Assembly (NCBI RefSeq): GCF_030063475.1
Contig: NZ_JASIRT010000034.1
Location: forward strand, 1-53,273
Length of the DNA stretch: 53,273 nucleotides
Origin: Roseomonas sp. E05
GTDB taxonomy: Bacteria > Pseudomonadota > Alphaproteobacteria > Acetobacterales > Acetobacteraceae
Reading direction: 5' to 3'
The notes under the pieces were generated by a model. That model was not told the origin of the DNA and did not search any database. It saw only the letters and a list, made by a program, of their open reading frames with translations. Shown here piece by piece: positions 34,881 to 43,561 of the stretch. The position numbers and the translations under genes are program-made. Position 1 is the first letter of the stretch. Every line of letters starts with the position of its first letter.

Positions 34881-36101
34881 TCACACCTCGATCGTCCCGG
34901 CCGCGCGGAGTGCGGCGATCCGGGCGGCATCGTAGCCAAGGATGTCGCTCAGCACGGCATCCGTGTGCTCGCCGATCAGCGGCGGCCGCGACAGCGCCAC
35001 GCGCTCGCCATCCAGCCGGAAGGGCGGCGAGGTATAGGTTGCCTCCTTCAGCTCGGGATGGTCCAGGCGCTGCCAGTAACCCCGATGGCGGAGTTGCGGA
35101 TCGCGCTCCATCAGGCTGCGCGGGTCATGCACCACGCCGGCCGGAATGCCCTGGGCCTGCAGGGTCTCCATCACCGTTTCGGCATCGCGCTCCGCCGTCC
35201 ATCGCGCGACCGCCGCCTCGACCTCGTCAACCCGCGCGAGACGGCCGGCAGCGGTGGCCAGGCCCGGATCGGCCGCCAGCTCCGTGGCGCCGATGACGCG
35301 CGCCAGGCTCTCCCACTGCGCGTCGTTCAGCACGGTCACGGCGCACCAGCGGTCCTCGCCCTGGCAACGGAAGACGTTGTGCGGCGCGTGCTCCAGCGAG
35401 CGGTTGCCCACCCGCGCCGGCTCCTGCCCGGTGATCGCCTGTTCCAGCACGGCGGGGCCCACGCAGTTGATGGTGGACTCCACCTGCGCCAGGTCGATCT
35501 TCATGCCGCGCCCGGTGCGGCGCCGATGTCGCAACGCCGCCAGTACCGCGAAGGCGGCATGATAGGGATTGGCGGCATGGTCGGGGAAATGCGTGCCCGG
35601 GCCGAGCGGTGGGCCGTCGTGATAGCCGGTGAGCGACATCAGCCCGGTGACGGCGCTGATCGTCATGCCGACGCCGAGCAGGTTCTTCAGCGGCCCGTCC
35701 TCGCCATACATCGGCATGGAGAGGTAGATGACGTCGGGCCGGATGCGGCGCACCTCCTCGTAGCCCAGGCCGAGCCGGTCCATGGCGCCCGGGCCGAAAT
35801 TGTTGCTGACCACGTCCGCGGTGCGGATGAGGTCGTGCACCACCGCGCGCCCCTCATCCGACTTCAGGTTCAGCGCCACGCTGCGCTTTCCCGTATTGCG
35901 CGAGGCGAAGTAGCCGCTGCGGTTCAGGCCGGGGATGCCGTCGCGGAAGGGGCCGCCCAACCGCACCGGATCGGCGCGGCTGGCGCTCTCCACCTTGATC
36001 ACGTCGGCACCGAAATCGGCGAAGATCTTGGTGGAGAACGGTCCGGCGCCGGCCCAGGTCAGGTCGGCGAAGCGGATGCCCTTGAGGAACTGTGCCTTCA
36101 T
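34881..36101 (-). CDS. Class III CoA-transferase (CaiB/BaiF)
   Basis: A 406-residue single-domain family III CoA-transferase. It has the opening FLKGIRFADLTWAGAGPFSTKIFADFGADVIKVES, GKRSVALNLKSDEGR, RLGLGYEEVRRIRPDVIYLSMPMYG, then THFPDHAANPYHAAFAVLAALRHRRRTGRGMKIDLAQ, where the Asp in FPDHAAN is in the position of the catalytic Asp. It would transfer CoA between carboxylic acids in the cytoplasm. It lies 16 bp after a second CoA-transferase gene, and the two could form a heteromer. Confidence 0.85.
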   Translation of the reverse strand: MKAQFLKGIRFADLTWAGAGPFSTKIFADFGADVIKVESASRADPVRLGGPFRDGIPGLNRSGYFASRNTGKRSVALNLKSDEGRAVVHDLIRTADVVSNNFGPGAMDRLGLGYEEVRRIRPDVIYLSMPMYGEDGPLKNLLGVGMTISAVTGLMSLTGYHDGPPLGPGTHFPDHAANPYHAAFAVLAALRHRRRTGRGMKIDLAQVESTINCVGPAVLEQAITGQEPARVGNRSLEHAPHNVFRCQGEDRWCAVTVLNDAQWESLARVIGATELAADPGLATAAGRLARVDEVEAAVARWTAERDAETVMETLQAQGIPAGVVHDPRSLMERDPQLRHRGYWQRLDHPELKEATYTSPPFRLDGERVALSRPPLIGEHTDAVLSDILGYDAARIAALRAAGTIEV

Positions 36102-36117
36102 GCCTCTGCTCCTCGGC

Positions 36118-37296
36118 TCAGCCGGCGGCCGCGCGCGGCGTGACACGGCCGGAGAGTTCGCCATTGTGCTCGCCCGGCAGCGGCGCCGGCCGGTCCAGTT
36201 TCCAGACCGGCTCCGAAAGCCGGTAGGGCGCGCCGGGCATGCGCAGCGAACGGCCGGCGGCGGGATGCGGCAATTCGGAGAAGTAGCGGCGGAAGACGAG
36301 TTGCGGATCCGCCGGCAGGTCGGCGATGCCGCTCACCGGTGCCATGATGAGGCGCCGCTTCAGCGCCTCCGCGCGCATCTCGGCCTTGGTCTTGTCGGCG
36401 GCGAAGGACTCGAACAGGGTGCGGAACTCGTCGCGCAGCGCACGCGTCGTGCGCTTGCGGCGGTCCATCCAGTCGGGCGCTTTCAGGCGTTCGCCGCCGG
36501 GGTGGCCCTCCTCGGCCATCCAGTCCACCAGCGCCTTCCAGGAGAGCGGCATGCCAAGCGGGCTGGCGAGGAAGACATGCCCGTCCTTGCAGGCCAGCAC
36601 CTGCTCGGTCGCGTCGCGCGTGCCCTCGCCGCCGCGCATGGAGATACGGCCTTCCAGATCCCAGACCTGCAGTGCGTTCTGCAGCGAATGGGCGATCGCC
36701 TCCTGTGCGGAGATGTCGATCAGGTGCGGACCGCCGCCGTTCACCTCGACGTCGTAGAGCGCGAGCGCGGTGGCCGTCGCGGCGTAGAGCGAGGCCACGA
36801 AGCCCGCCTGGCCGCCGGCGATGCGCAGCGGCGGCGCGCCCGGCTCGCCCGACATCCAGGTGATGCCGCCGAGCGACTGCGTCACCAGGTCCGAGCCGAG
36901 ATAGCCGGCATAGGGGCCGTCCAGGCCGAAATGCGAGACCATGGTGACCACGCGCGCGCCCGGGACGGAGAGCACCAGCGGCAGCAGCGCCGCCTCCTCG
37001 CCCTCCAGCACGACCACCTGGGCGCTGGCGACCAGATCGGCCAGCACTTCGCGCCCGGTCTCGCCCGCCAGGTCCAGGCCAACACTCTTCTTGTTGGCGT
37101 TCAGGAAGCTGAAGCAAACATCCCCGCCCAGGCCCGGCAGGGCCGGGCTGCCCCGGTCCCCCCGCCCCCGCGGCGGCTCGACGCGGATCACCTCGGCACC
37201 GAGATCGGCGAAAAGCCGCGTCGCATAGGCGCTCAGGCGATGCGTGAGGTCGATGACCCGCAGGCCATCATAGGGACGTTCGGTGGCATTCGGCAT
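36118..37296 (-). CDS. Class III CoA-transferase (CaiB/BaiF), divergent active site
   Basis: A 392-residue CoA-transferase-fold protein: YDGLRVIDLTHRLSAYATRLFADLGAEVIRVEPP, FLNANKKSVGLDLAGETG, VVTMVSHFGLDGPYAGYLGSDLVTQSLGG. In the region normally holding the catalytic Asp it reads LRIAGGQAGFVASLYAATATALA, with no Asp. It may therefore be a non-catalytic partner of the next gene, or act by a variant mechanism. Its start overlaps the end of the upstream hydrolase gene by 29 bp, so the three genes 38203-34881 form one operon. Confidence 0.8.
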   Translation of the reverse strand: MPNATERPYDGLRVIDLTHRLSAYATRLFADLGAEVIRVEPPRGRGDRGSPALPGLGGDVCFSFLNANKKSVGLDLAGETGREVLADLVASAQVVVLEGEEAALLPLVLSVPGARVVTMVSHFGLDGPYAGYLGSDLVTQSLGGITWMSGEPGAPPLRIAGGQAGFVASLYAATATALALYDVEVNGGGPHLIDISAQEAIAHSLQNALQVWDLEGRISMRGGEGTRDATEQVLACKDGHVFLASPLGMPLSWKALVDWMAEEGHPGGERLKAPDWMDRRKRTTRALRDEFRTLFESFAADKTKAEMRAEALKRRLIMAPVSGIADLPADPQLVFRRYFSELPHPAAGRSLRMPGAPYRLSEPVWKLDRPAPLPGEHNGELSGRVTPRAAAG

Positions 37297-38203
37297 GGAG
37301 TCCTCCCTCCGGCCGGGCGCGGGGCGCATGGCCCGCGGGCTCCGGCAGCAATTCGTTCAGCGCCGCGTGGACGGCCTCGGGCGCCTCGTAGGCCACCCAG
37401 TGGCCGGCGCCTGGAATGATCCTCACCCGCGCATCCGGCCGCACCCGCCGCAGCGCAGCGACGCGGCCGGGCAGGTCCGGCGCGGCCGGCGCATCGCACT
37501 CGCCCCAGATGGCGCCGACCGGCACGGGCACCCGCGCCAGCGCTTCGCCCAGCGAGGTGGTCGTGGCGAAGGGCACACTGGTCAGTCGGGCGTGCCGGCT
37601 GTTCCACTCCTGGATCTCCAGAGCCAGCGCGTCGATCCGCGCTGGATCGGCGATCATCAGCCGGGCCAGATTGGTCCGGTGCGCCGCCACCCGTTCCGCA
37701 CCGGCCTTGTCGCGCACACGTTCGAGCCGGATAGCGGCGCGCGGCGTGCCGAGCGCGCCAGCGCCCAGCAACGTCAGCGAGCGTACGTGCGCAGGCGCGG
37801 CCGCCGCAGTGTGACTGGCGATCAACGCGCCGAATGAAAAGCCGATCAGGTCGCAGGCCACGCCCTCCGGCAGCAGCCGCTGCAGGCCGCCAGCGACAAC
37901 CGCGCTCACCTCTTCCGGTGTCGGCGGCCCGGAGGGCATGGCGGATTCGCCAAGGCCAGGTAAATCGGCCGCGAGCACCGTCCGGTTGCGCGACAGCACA
38001 GCGATGTTCCGAGCCCAGTGCCGCCAGGAGCCTGAACCGCCATGCAGCAGCACCAGCGGCGGTCCCTCGCCCCAGAGATGCCAGACCATCGCGCCCGCGC
38101 CGCAGGGCGTCGTCCGCCGCCGCGCGGCAGCCGATAGCTGCTCAAGCGGCGCCAGGGACGCGTCCGACACGTCTTCGCCGGAGCTCGAGGCCTTCAGGCC
38201 CAT
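37268..38203 (-). CDS. Alpha/beta hydrolase
   Basis: A 311-residue alpha/beta hydrolase. Oxyanion region LVLLHGGSGSWRHW, nucleophile elbow IGFSFGALIAS (Ser), acid in GAIWGECDAPAAPDL, catalytic His in IPGAGHWVAYEAPEAV. The triad is intact. The N-terminal 40 residues are low complexity; ATG 38203 is the most likely start but lacks a strong ribosome binding site, and a later start near MVWHLWGEG is possible. It could hydrolyse an ester, lactone or C-C bond (meta-cleavage product). It leads the operon with two CoA-transferase genes. Confidence 0.8.
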   Translation of the reverse strand: MGLKASSSGEDVSDASLAPLEQLSAAARRRTTPCGAGAMVWHLWGEGPPLVLLHGGSGSWRHWARNIAVLSRNRTVLAADLPGLGESAMPSGPPTPEEVSAVVAGGLQRLLPEGVACDLIGFSFGALIASHTAAAAPAHVRSLTLLGAGALGTPRAAIRLERVRDKAGAERVAAHRTNLARLMIADPARIDALALEIQEWNSRHARLTSVPFATTTSLGEALARVPVPVGAIWGECDAPAAPDLPGRVAALRRVRPDARVRIIPGAGHWVAYEAPEAVHAALNELLPEPAGHAPRARPEGGLHAECHRTSL

Positions 38204-38354
38204 GCGACGCAGGCCTGCAGGGTGCGCCGTCCGGTCATGGAAAGATCGGAGATCTTGCCGGCCGGCACAGCAGGAAATGCGCTGGCGCGCATCCGGCTTG
38301 GTTGGGCATGGGCGGCACGCGGCGGCTGGCAACGCGACACGCGGACGGTCGGAA

Positions 38355-38410
38355 ATGCAATTTGCATGATTCTGGACGCCTCCGTTCCATAATTGTGCAG
38401 AATGCATTCT
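38355..38410 (-). promoter_or_regulatory. Two TGCA-centred palindromes upstream of the hydrolase/CoA-transferase operon
   Basis: ATGCAA-T-TTGCAT at 38355-38367 is a perfect 6-bp inverted repeat. AGAATGCATTCT at 38399-38410 is a perfect 12-bp palindrome. Their centres are about 43 bp apart, near four helical turns, in an AT-rich patch roughly 150-200 bp upstream of the gene at 38203. Paired operators of this kind suit a dimeric repressor binding cooperatively. No distinct -35/-10 is assigned. Confidence 0.55.
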
Positions 38411-39192
38411 ACCCGTCAAGCGCCGGCAAGCCGCGGTCGAGCGGGCGGGCAGGGAAGGAGAGGAACGGGGCAGCCGTGCGGGCAAGGCGCGCACAACCCT
38501 TCGGCGGCGGGAAGCGGTGCGCACGGGCTAAAGGAGGCCGGGCGCGCGGGTTATCCCGCACCCGGATAGCAGGCTGAAGGCAGCAGCTTACTTCCGGGGT
38601 GGAAGCGCGCCGCCTGCGACAGGGCAGAGGTGATCCGTTCGCCCGTCTGGCGCTTCTGCTTCCTGGCCCCCCCCTCAGGGGGTCACCGTGCCCGAAAGAC
38701 CTGCGCCCCGAGTGGACCAGCCTCGTGGGTCAAGGCCACCTATTGTTGCCCCCGAATGCTCGAACAGGGCCAGACTGCCAGCGCGGCACGGATGAACTGG
38801 CGCGGGGAGCGATACCCGAGCGCGCTGTCAGGCGTCATCTCCAGCCTGCTGCTGCTGGTGCTCGACCAGCTGCTGATCGACGCGGCGCTGGCGCGGCCCG
38901 CCGGCAACCTGGTCGGCCTCGCCAGCTCGCGCGCCACCACCGCGCTCCGCTGCGAGGTGGCGCGCCGGCAGCACCAGGCCTGACCGCTGACTGAGGCGCG
39001 CGAAGCAACGCCAAGGCCGCTGGCCAGCAGCATGGGGATGACGGGGCGAGAGGGTCCTGCTCGCTCCCCACCATTCTCCCTTTTGCGCCTCAAAGCACGC
39101 CCGCGAACACACCCTTGGGCCCCGGTGCCCACCATTTGGTGCGGCCGGGGCTCATTCCCCACTTCTCGCGGCCGGATGAAAGGCGGCCTGGC
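38411..39192. other. Gene-poor stretch between catabolic island and integrase remnant
   Basis: No gene in this stretch has convincing support. A possible plus-strand reading 38764-38983 has a short hydrophobic segment (SGVISSLLLLVLDQLLIDAAL) but no ribosome binding site and no recognisable family. The sequence looks like decayed DNA at an island boundary. Confidence 0.4.
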
Positions 39193-39471
39193 ATGGCCAC
39201 CGAGCTGATCACCCGCGCCCTCACCAAGGCACCGCCGCCGGTGCCGCCGGGGGCGCGGAAACTCCGCATCTTCGACACCCGTCTCCGCGGCTTCATCATG
39301 GAGGTCAGAGCCAGCGGCCAGATCACCTTTTGGCTGCACTACGCCGACGAGCGCGGCCGCGCCCGGGAGGTCCGGCTCGGCCGCCTCGGCGACATCACCC
39401 TCGACCAGGCGCGCCAGAAGGCCGAGCAGCTCCGCGCCGCCCTCCCCTCCGCGTCTGCGCTTTTTTTCTGA
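39193..39471 (+). pseudogene. Tyrosine integrase, N-terminal arm-binding fragment
   Basis: A 92-residue protein with the N-terminal arm-type DNA-binding domain of tyrosine recombinases: RKLRIFDTRLRGFIMEVRASGQITFWLHYADERGRAREVRLGRLGDITLDQARQKAEQLRAAL. Integrases continue for another 250-300 residues with the core-binding and catalytic domains (R...HxxR...Y); these are absent and the frame ends in an unrelated PSASALFF. It is the remnant of the enzyme that probably integrated DNA at the tRNA-derived site nearby. Confidence 0.7.
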
Positions 39472-39491
39472 CCACACCCAGAGGACACCCC

Positions 39492-39728
39492 ATGGAACAG
39501 CCGAAGCTGGCCATTCGTGCCGCCGTGCCCGCGCCGCACCATCCTCCCCTGCTGACACCCGAGGACGTGGCCGCCCAGCTCGGCGTCAGCCGCAAGGCGC
39601 TGGAGCGCTGGCGCTGCACGGGCGACGGGCCGCGCTTCGTGCGCCTCGGCCACAAGACCGTCCGCTACCGCATGGAGGATGTGGAGGCTTTCGTGACCGG
39701 ACGCCTCCACGCCAGCACGGCGGCCTGA
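39492..39728 (+). CDS. AlpA/excisionase-like helix-turn-helix protein
   Basis: A 78-residue protein with a MerR-like HTH_17 domain: LLTPEDVAAQLGVSRKALERWRCTGDGPRFVRLGHKTVRYRMEDVEAFVTGR. Such small proteins act as excisionases or as activators of integrase genes on genomic islands and prophages. AGAGGACACCCC gives a ribosome binding site before ATG 39492. It follows the integrase fragment by 20 bp, supporting a common origin in a mobile island. Confidence 0.75.
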   Translation: MEQPKLAIRAAVPAPHHPPLLTPEDVAAQLGVSRKALERWRCTGDGPRFVRLGHKTVRYRMEDVEAFVTGRLHASTAA

Positions 39729-39862
39729 CCTAACGCTGCGCCGGACACTGCCTCTGACGCCCGTCGCGGCGTCAGGGCACCTCCGAGCCGGGCCGCAGGC
39801 TGGCCGCGTCGGATCTCACGCAAAAGGGCAATTTCGTGGGACCTGCGCGGGACGCCCGAACG

Positions 39863-39896
39863 CGAAAAAGCCCGGCGCAAGGGCCAGGCTTTTTCG
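39863..39896. terminator. Rho-independent terminator-like hairpin
   Basis: CGAAAAAGCCCGG at 39863-39875 pairs with 39884-39896 (12 of 13 positions) around an 8-base loop. The stem ends in A-runs on one side and T-runs on the other, so it could work in both directions. It lies downstream of the HTH gene and beyond the minus-strand end of the smaller CRISPR array. Confidence 0.75.
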
Positions 39897-39925
39897 GGTT
39901 CCCCTTGTTTTCCAAGGAGAAGATC

Positions 39926-39970
39926 TGGCGCGCTCGAGAGGATTCGAACCCCTAACCCCCAGATCCGTAG
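39926..39970 (-). other. att-like copy of the 3' half of tRNA-Arg(ACG)
   Basis: On the minus strand this reads from the anticodon loop (CTACGGA) through the T arm (GGTTCGAATCC) to an encoded CCA end. The sequence agrees with the 3' half of alphaproteobacterial tRNA-Arg(ACG). The 5' strand of the anticodon stem (CCAGA expected) and everything before it are missing, so it is not a functional tRNA. Such half-tRNA copies are left when an island integrates at a tRNA gene. Confidence 0.65.
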
Positions 39971-40159
39971 GTCAAAGAAGTACCGCGTCGAAGGAGGAGA
40001 TTAGAGGCATTTGGTTGATTTCTGAGCTCTTTCTGCGCCTCCGATCATGTCTCTCTGCCCCACAATCTCCCGCCGCACCCCTCATTTCCCCGTGGGACGA
40101 GCGTGGGACAGGGTGACGCTCGCCATGCGCAGAGGCTGCCACAGCAGAGGCTGCTACAT

Positions 40160-40675
40160 CGGATGCCCTCGTGCACGCGGGGACGAGATGCTGATCCGCA
40201 TGCCTTTCTGCCAGCCGAGCGGATGACCCCCGCGCATGCGGGGACGAGGCTACCGTCCACCGCTTCAAGCCGCGCTTAATCGGATGACCCCCGCGCATGC
40301 GGGGACGAGGTCGGCTTGTGCCAGGCGCCGTAGGTGTCGTTCGGATGACCCCCGCGCATGCGGGGACGAGTCCTCGGTCCACTCGTCGAGGGTGCCTTCG
40401 ACCGGATGACCCCCGCGCATGCGGGGACGAGGCGGCCGAGGACCGCGACCGCTGGATGGCCCGCGGATGACCCCCGCGCATGCGGGGACGAGACGGTGCT
40501 GTTGATGATCGTCGAGGCGCGGATCGGATGACCCCCGCGCATGCGGGGACGAGGCTGTGCAGCCGCAGACGCGCGAACGGCGCTGCGGATGACCCCCGCG
40601 CATGCGGGGACGAGGTCGCGGCCCTCAGCATGATCGCCGCGGTCGGCGGATGACCCCCGCGCATGCGGGGACGAG
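40160..40675 (-). CRISPR. Type I-E CRISPR array 1, 9 repeats
   Basis: Nine 29-bp repeats with 32-bp spacers (61-bp period), starting at 40160, 40220, 40281, 40342, 40403, 40464, 40525, 40586 and 40647. In the minus-strand orientation the repeat begins CTCGTCCCCGCATGCGCG and ends GGGGGTCATCCG, the I-E hairpin type. The copy at 40160-40187 is degenerate (28 bp, several changes), marking the leader-distal end. The leader is therefore on the right, next to cas3. The repeat differs from array 2 at several positions. Confidence 0.97.
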
Positions 40676-40790
40676 TGTTCCTGGAAGCATATGTAATCAA
40701 GAGCGAATTTTGGTGGCTGCGGAGCCACCGACGTTTCGTCACAGATTCGGATTTCAATGAGTCGCCTCGAGAGTACCCTATCCCCGCGCT
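40676..40790 (-). promoter_or_regulatory. Leader of CRISPR array 1
   Basis: An AT-richer segment between the cas3 stop and the first repeat. Read on the minus strand it ends TTCCAGGAACA directly before the repeat, nearly the same as the end of the array 2 leader (TTCCAGGAATA). A CATTGA motif lies about 80 bp from the repeat, similar to CATTGACA in the other leader. A 7-bp perfect stem with a 4-base loop (GGTGGCT...AGCCACC, 40712-40729) sits inside it and lacks a T-run, so it is not an obvious terminator. Confidence 0.7.
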
Positions 40791-43451
40791 TTAGTCCGGG
40801 CTCTCCCCGCCCACTACCTCCCATTCCAAGCCCGCGAAGCAGGTGACGCGGAACCCGGTGCCGATCCCATCCGGGGGCAGCGCCACCACTTTCGCGTGCC
40901 GGGCCAAACGGGCCAGTCGGTCCGGTAGCACCGCCCCGTCCAGCGCCGGCAGCCGGGCGGCCAGGTTCGCCCGGAGGCGGAGGTTCCCGGAGGACCAGGT
41001 GCCTCCCTGCAGGTAGGGCCGCACCCTGCCGCCCTCGCCCGCACGGACCAGGATGACCTCGACGCTGTCCCCCAACCTCGTTGGGACGCGCTCATCGTCC
41101 CAGGAGATACCCCCGTGGATATAGCCGCGGTCGGCGTTCCATTCGTTGATGGTGGTCTTCGCAATGCCCGCATCCGCGTAACCCTCGCCGACGGCCCGCT
41201 CCGAGGCGCTCGCGAAGCAGTCCGGCGTGACGATGCCGTACGCCTCGGGGTCCCGCACTTCCTCCACCAGCCTGCGCGCCTCGGCGTAGCGCACCCACCC
41301 GGAGCGGGCCAGGGCATCGGCCGTGCGCCACAGCACGCCGGTGTCCCGGTGGACGAAATCGGCATGCCCCAGCGCCTGACGGTACCAGGACTCCTCCAGT
41401 TCCCCGCGGTGGTCCGGCGAGAGCACCAGCATGGGGCGGTGAGGGCGCTGGTCCGGCGCGCCGTCGGGCAGTGGGTTCCCCCGCGCGTCGCGCGCGTGGC
41501 GCCGGGCGCGGCCGAGAGTCTGGACAATGCCCTCGACCGGCTTCAGGTCCACCACGATCAGGTCGAAGTCGAGGTCCAGGCTCTGCTCAATGACCGCCGT
41601 GGCGACGACGACCCCGCCGCACCGCTCCCCGCCGCCCGAGGCGCGCCCGAAGCGCCGCAGGATCTCCCCGGTGACGCGACCCCGGTCGCTCTCCGGGAAC
41701 CGCGAATGCAGCACCGTGACATCGGGGTGGCGCGCCAGCAGGGCTCGTCCACTGGCGATCGCTTGGTCCACCGTGTTCCGGACCCAGGCGACGCAGAGGC
41801 CCTCCCGCACCGCCGCCAGGATAGCCTCCTCCGCCTCCGCCTCCGAGCGCACGAAGGCGATTTCTTTGTCGGGTGGTGCGCGCGGCGCCGGATCCGGTTC
41901 CTCCGCGCGGGTGCCGTCGCCCGATACCACGGTGACCAGCGGGAAGGCCGGGCGGGCGAGGACTTCCTCCTCCGGCCCCGGCAGCCCCGCCCCGCGGGCG
42001 AAGGCGGCGCACAAGGCGGCCTTGGTTTCCCGCGGCAGTGTTGCGCTGAGCAGGACCGCCGATCCGCCGAGCGCGGCGTGCAGTTCCAACAGCGCCGCCA
42101 GAAGCGTCCCAGTGTAGCTGTCGTAGGCGTGCGCCTCGTCGATGACGAGCACCTTCCCCACCAGGCCCAGGATGCGGACGGCGGCGAACTTGGAAGGCAG
42201 GGCCGCCAGCAGCGCCTGATCGACCGTCCCGACGCAGAGGTCGGAGAGCAGGCGGCGGCGGCGGTCGTCGGAGAGCCAGGCCAGCCGCTCCCGGTCGCTC
42301 TCCGCCAGGACGCCGTCGGTGGCCGCGGAATGGGCCAGCATCACGGAGGGCGGGGCATTCCCCTCCTCGTACAACAGGGAGGCGATCTCGGCCTGGCGCA
42401 CCGCCTGCGCGTCCGCGGTCGCCGTGGTGGGCAGGGCCATGTAGACGCCGCTGCCCTTCCCCGCGGCGAGCATGCGCGAGGCGAGCGCCATGGCGGCCTC
42501 GGTCTTCCCCCCGCCGGCGGCCTCCTCGACCACGACCAGGATCGGTCCCGCAGGCAGTTCCAGGGTGTCGGCGGTCATCTGCAGCGGCGTCGGCGCCTTG
42601 CCCGGGTAGAGCTGCCGGAAGCCCCCCTCCGGCCGTGGGCTCGCCGCGACGAGGCCCGCGCGCCGTACGGCCCGGCGCGCCGACCTGCGGGCGTACCGCC
42701 AGTAACGCTCGGGCGCGTGGCGCGGCGAGGCGTAGGGCGCGCCGGAGCCGAGCCAGTCCGCCACGTTGACGATCCCGGCGAGGATCATCGATGCCCTGGC
42801 CGCCTGGCGGCCGTCCCCGGGCAGGAGGGGCGCGCCGCCGACGAGCGCGGAGGAGGCAAGGAGAAACGCGCGGGCGTCCTCCCAGGAGCGGCCGAGCAGG
42901 CGCGACGGTCCGCGGGCGTCCTCGATCCGGCTGACATCGGTCGGGCGGCCGTGGTGGCAGGCCGCGGCGGAGGCCAACAGCGGCAGGACGTCGAAGGGAT
43001 CCGCCTCGCCCCCAAACAGGTCCTGCGTCAGTCCTTCGCAGAGGCTGTCGCCCAGCAGGGCGAGGAGGCCGACATTGTCGTGCCGCCACTCGCCCCGGGA
43101 TGGACCGGCCGCCGGGGCGGTGCCGATCGCCTCGCAGGCGTCTGGCGATACGCTCTGAAAGCCGTCCGGGAACTTGCCGACGTCATGCCCGACGCCGAGC
43201 CGGACGGCCAGCGCGGTGGCGGCGGCCTCGGTGGCGGGGGAAGGTTCTTGTCCGAGCGCCCGCACGAGCGCCGCCCGGAGCGAAGGCCTCGCCTCCAGCA
43301 GCGCCTCGACGCAGGCGGCGACGTCGAGGCTGTGCCAGGCGAGCGGGTGCCAGCCGTGGGGGGCCCCTTCGGCTGGGCGGGCCTTGCCCCAGTAGCGCAC
43401 AACCCAGGGCAGGCCGCCCTTCCCGCTTGCTAACTTCCCCGAATTTGCCAA
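40791..43451 (-). CDS. cas3: CRISPR-associated helicase-nuclease Cas3 (type I-E)
   Basis: An 886-residue Cas3 with the HD nuclease first (WHSLD, VGHDVGKFPDGFQ, CHHGRP) and an SF2 helicase after it: Walker A AGGGKTEAA, DEAH box VIDEAHAYDSYT, motif III LLSATLP, and motif VI EGIVQTLGRARRHAR. All key HD and helicase residues seem intact. It nicks and degrades the non-target strand after Cascade binds DNA. The start is TTG 43451, with AGGAGGAA seven bases upstream; the in-frame ATG far upstream would cross the promoter region. It is divergent from the Cascade operon and reads toward array 1. Confidence 0.95.
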   Translation of the reverse strand: MANSGKLASGKGGLPWVVRYWGKARPAEGAPHGWHPLAWHSLDVAACVEALLEARPSLRAALVRALGQEPSPATEAAATALAVRLGVGHDVGKFPDGFQSVSPDACEAIGTAPAAGPSRGEWRHDNVGLLALLGDSLCEGLTQDLFGGEADPFDVLPLLASAAACHHGRPTDVSRIEDARGPSRLLGRSWEDARAFLLASSALVGGAPLLPGDGRQAARASMILAGIVNVADWLGSGAPYASPRHAPERYWRYARRSARRAVRRAGLVAASPRPEGGFRQLYPGKAPTPLQMTADTLELPAGPILVVVEEAAGGGKTEAAMALASRMLAAGKGSGVYMALPTTATADAQAVRQAEIASLLYEEGNAPPSVMLAHSAATDGVLAESDRERLAWLSDDRRRRLLSDLCVGTVDQALLAALPSKFAAVRILGLVGKVLVIDEAHAYDSYTGTLLAALLELHAALGGSAVLLSATLPRETKAALCAAFARGAGLPGPEEEVLARPAFPLVTVVSGDGTRAEEPDPAPRAPPDKEIAFVRSEAEAEEAILAAVREGLCVAWVRNTVDQAIASGRALLARHPDVTVLHSRFPESDRGRVTGEILRRFGRASGGGERCGGVVVATAVIEQSLDLDFDLIVVDLKPVEGIVQTLGRARRHARDARGNPLPDGAPDQRPHRPMLVLSPDHRGELEESWYRQALGHADFVHRDTGVLWRTADALARSGWVRYAEARRLVEEVRDPEAYGIVTPDCFASASERAVGEGYADAGIAKTTINEWNADRGYIHGGISWDDERVPTRLGDSVEVILVRAGEGGRVRPYLQGGTWSSGNLRLRANLAARLPALDGAVLPDRLARLARHAKVVALPPDGIGTGFRVTCFAGLEWEVVGGESPD

Positions 43452-43522
43452 TGGTTCCTCCTTGTCGCGCCGCCAGGCGCGGTCGCCCGTGTTTCTAGCG
43501 CACCCCGGTGCCAGTCGCGGCA

Positions 43523-43548
43523 CCGTCCCCGCGAAGGCGGGGGACCCC
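43523..43548. repeat. Solitary CRISPR-repeat-like hairpin
   Basis: CCGTCCCCGC-GAAG-GCGGGGGACCCC forms a strong stem-loop. Its first ten bases equal bases 2-11 of the array 2 repeat, and its GCGGGGG arm matches the repeat's other arm. It lies in the divergent cas3/casA gap. Similar REP-type hairpins are common in alphaproteobacterial genomes, so it may be a REP element rather than a stray repeat. Confidence 0.5.
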
Positions 43549-43561
43549 TTCCTGCCCCCAG

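Noticed and set aside
38630-38983. A 117-codon plus-strand gene with a short hydrophobic stretch
   Set aside because: No ribosome binding site, no recognisable family, and it lies in a decayed boundary region.
39926-39970. A functional tRNA gene
   Set aside because: Only the anticodon loop to CCA end is present; the acceptor 5' strand, D arm and half of the anticodon stem are missing, so it is reported as an att-like remnant.
40712-40729. Rho-independent terminator for cas3
   Set aside because: The 7-bp stem is perfect, but neither side is followed by a T-run; it is more likely a leader hairpin.
39972-40757. Open frames over array 1 with RMRGGHP and SSPHARGSS repeats
   Set aside because: Same artefact: translated CRISPR repeats on the minus strand.
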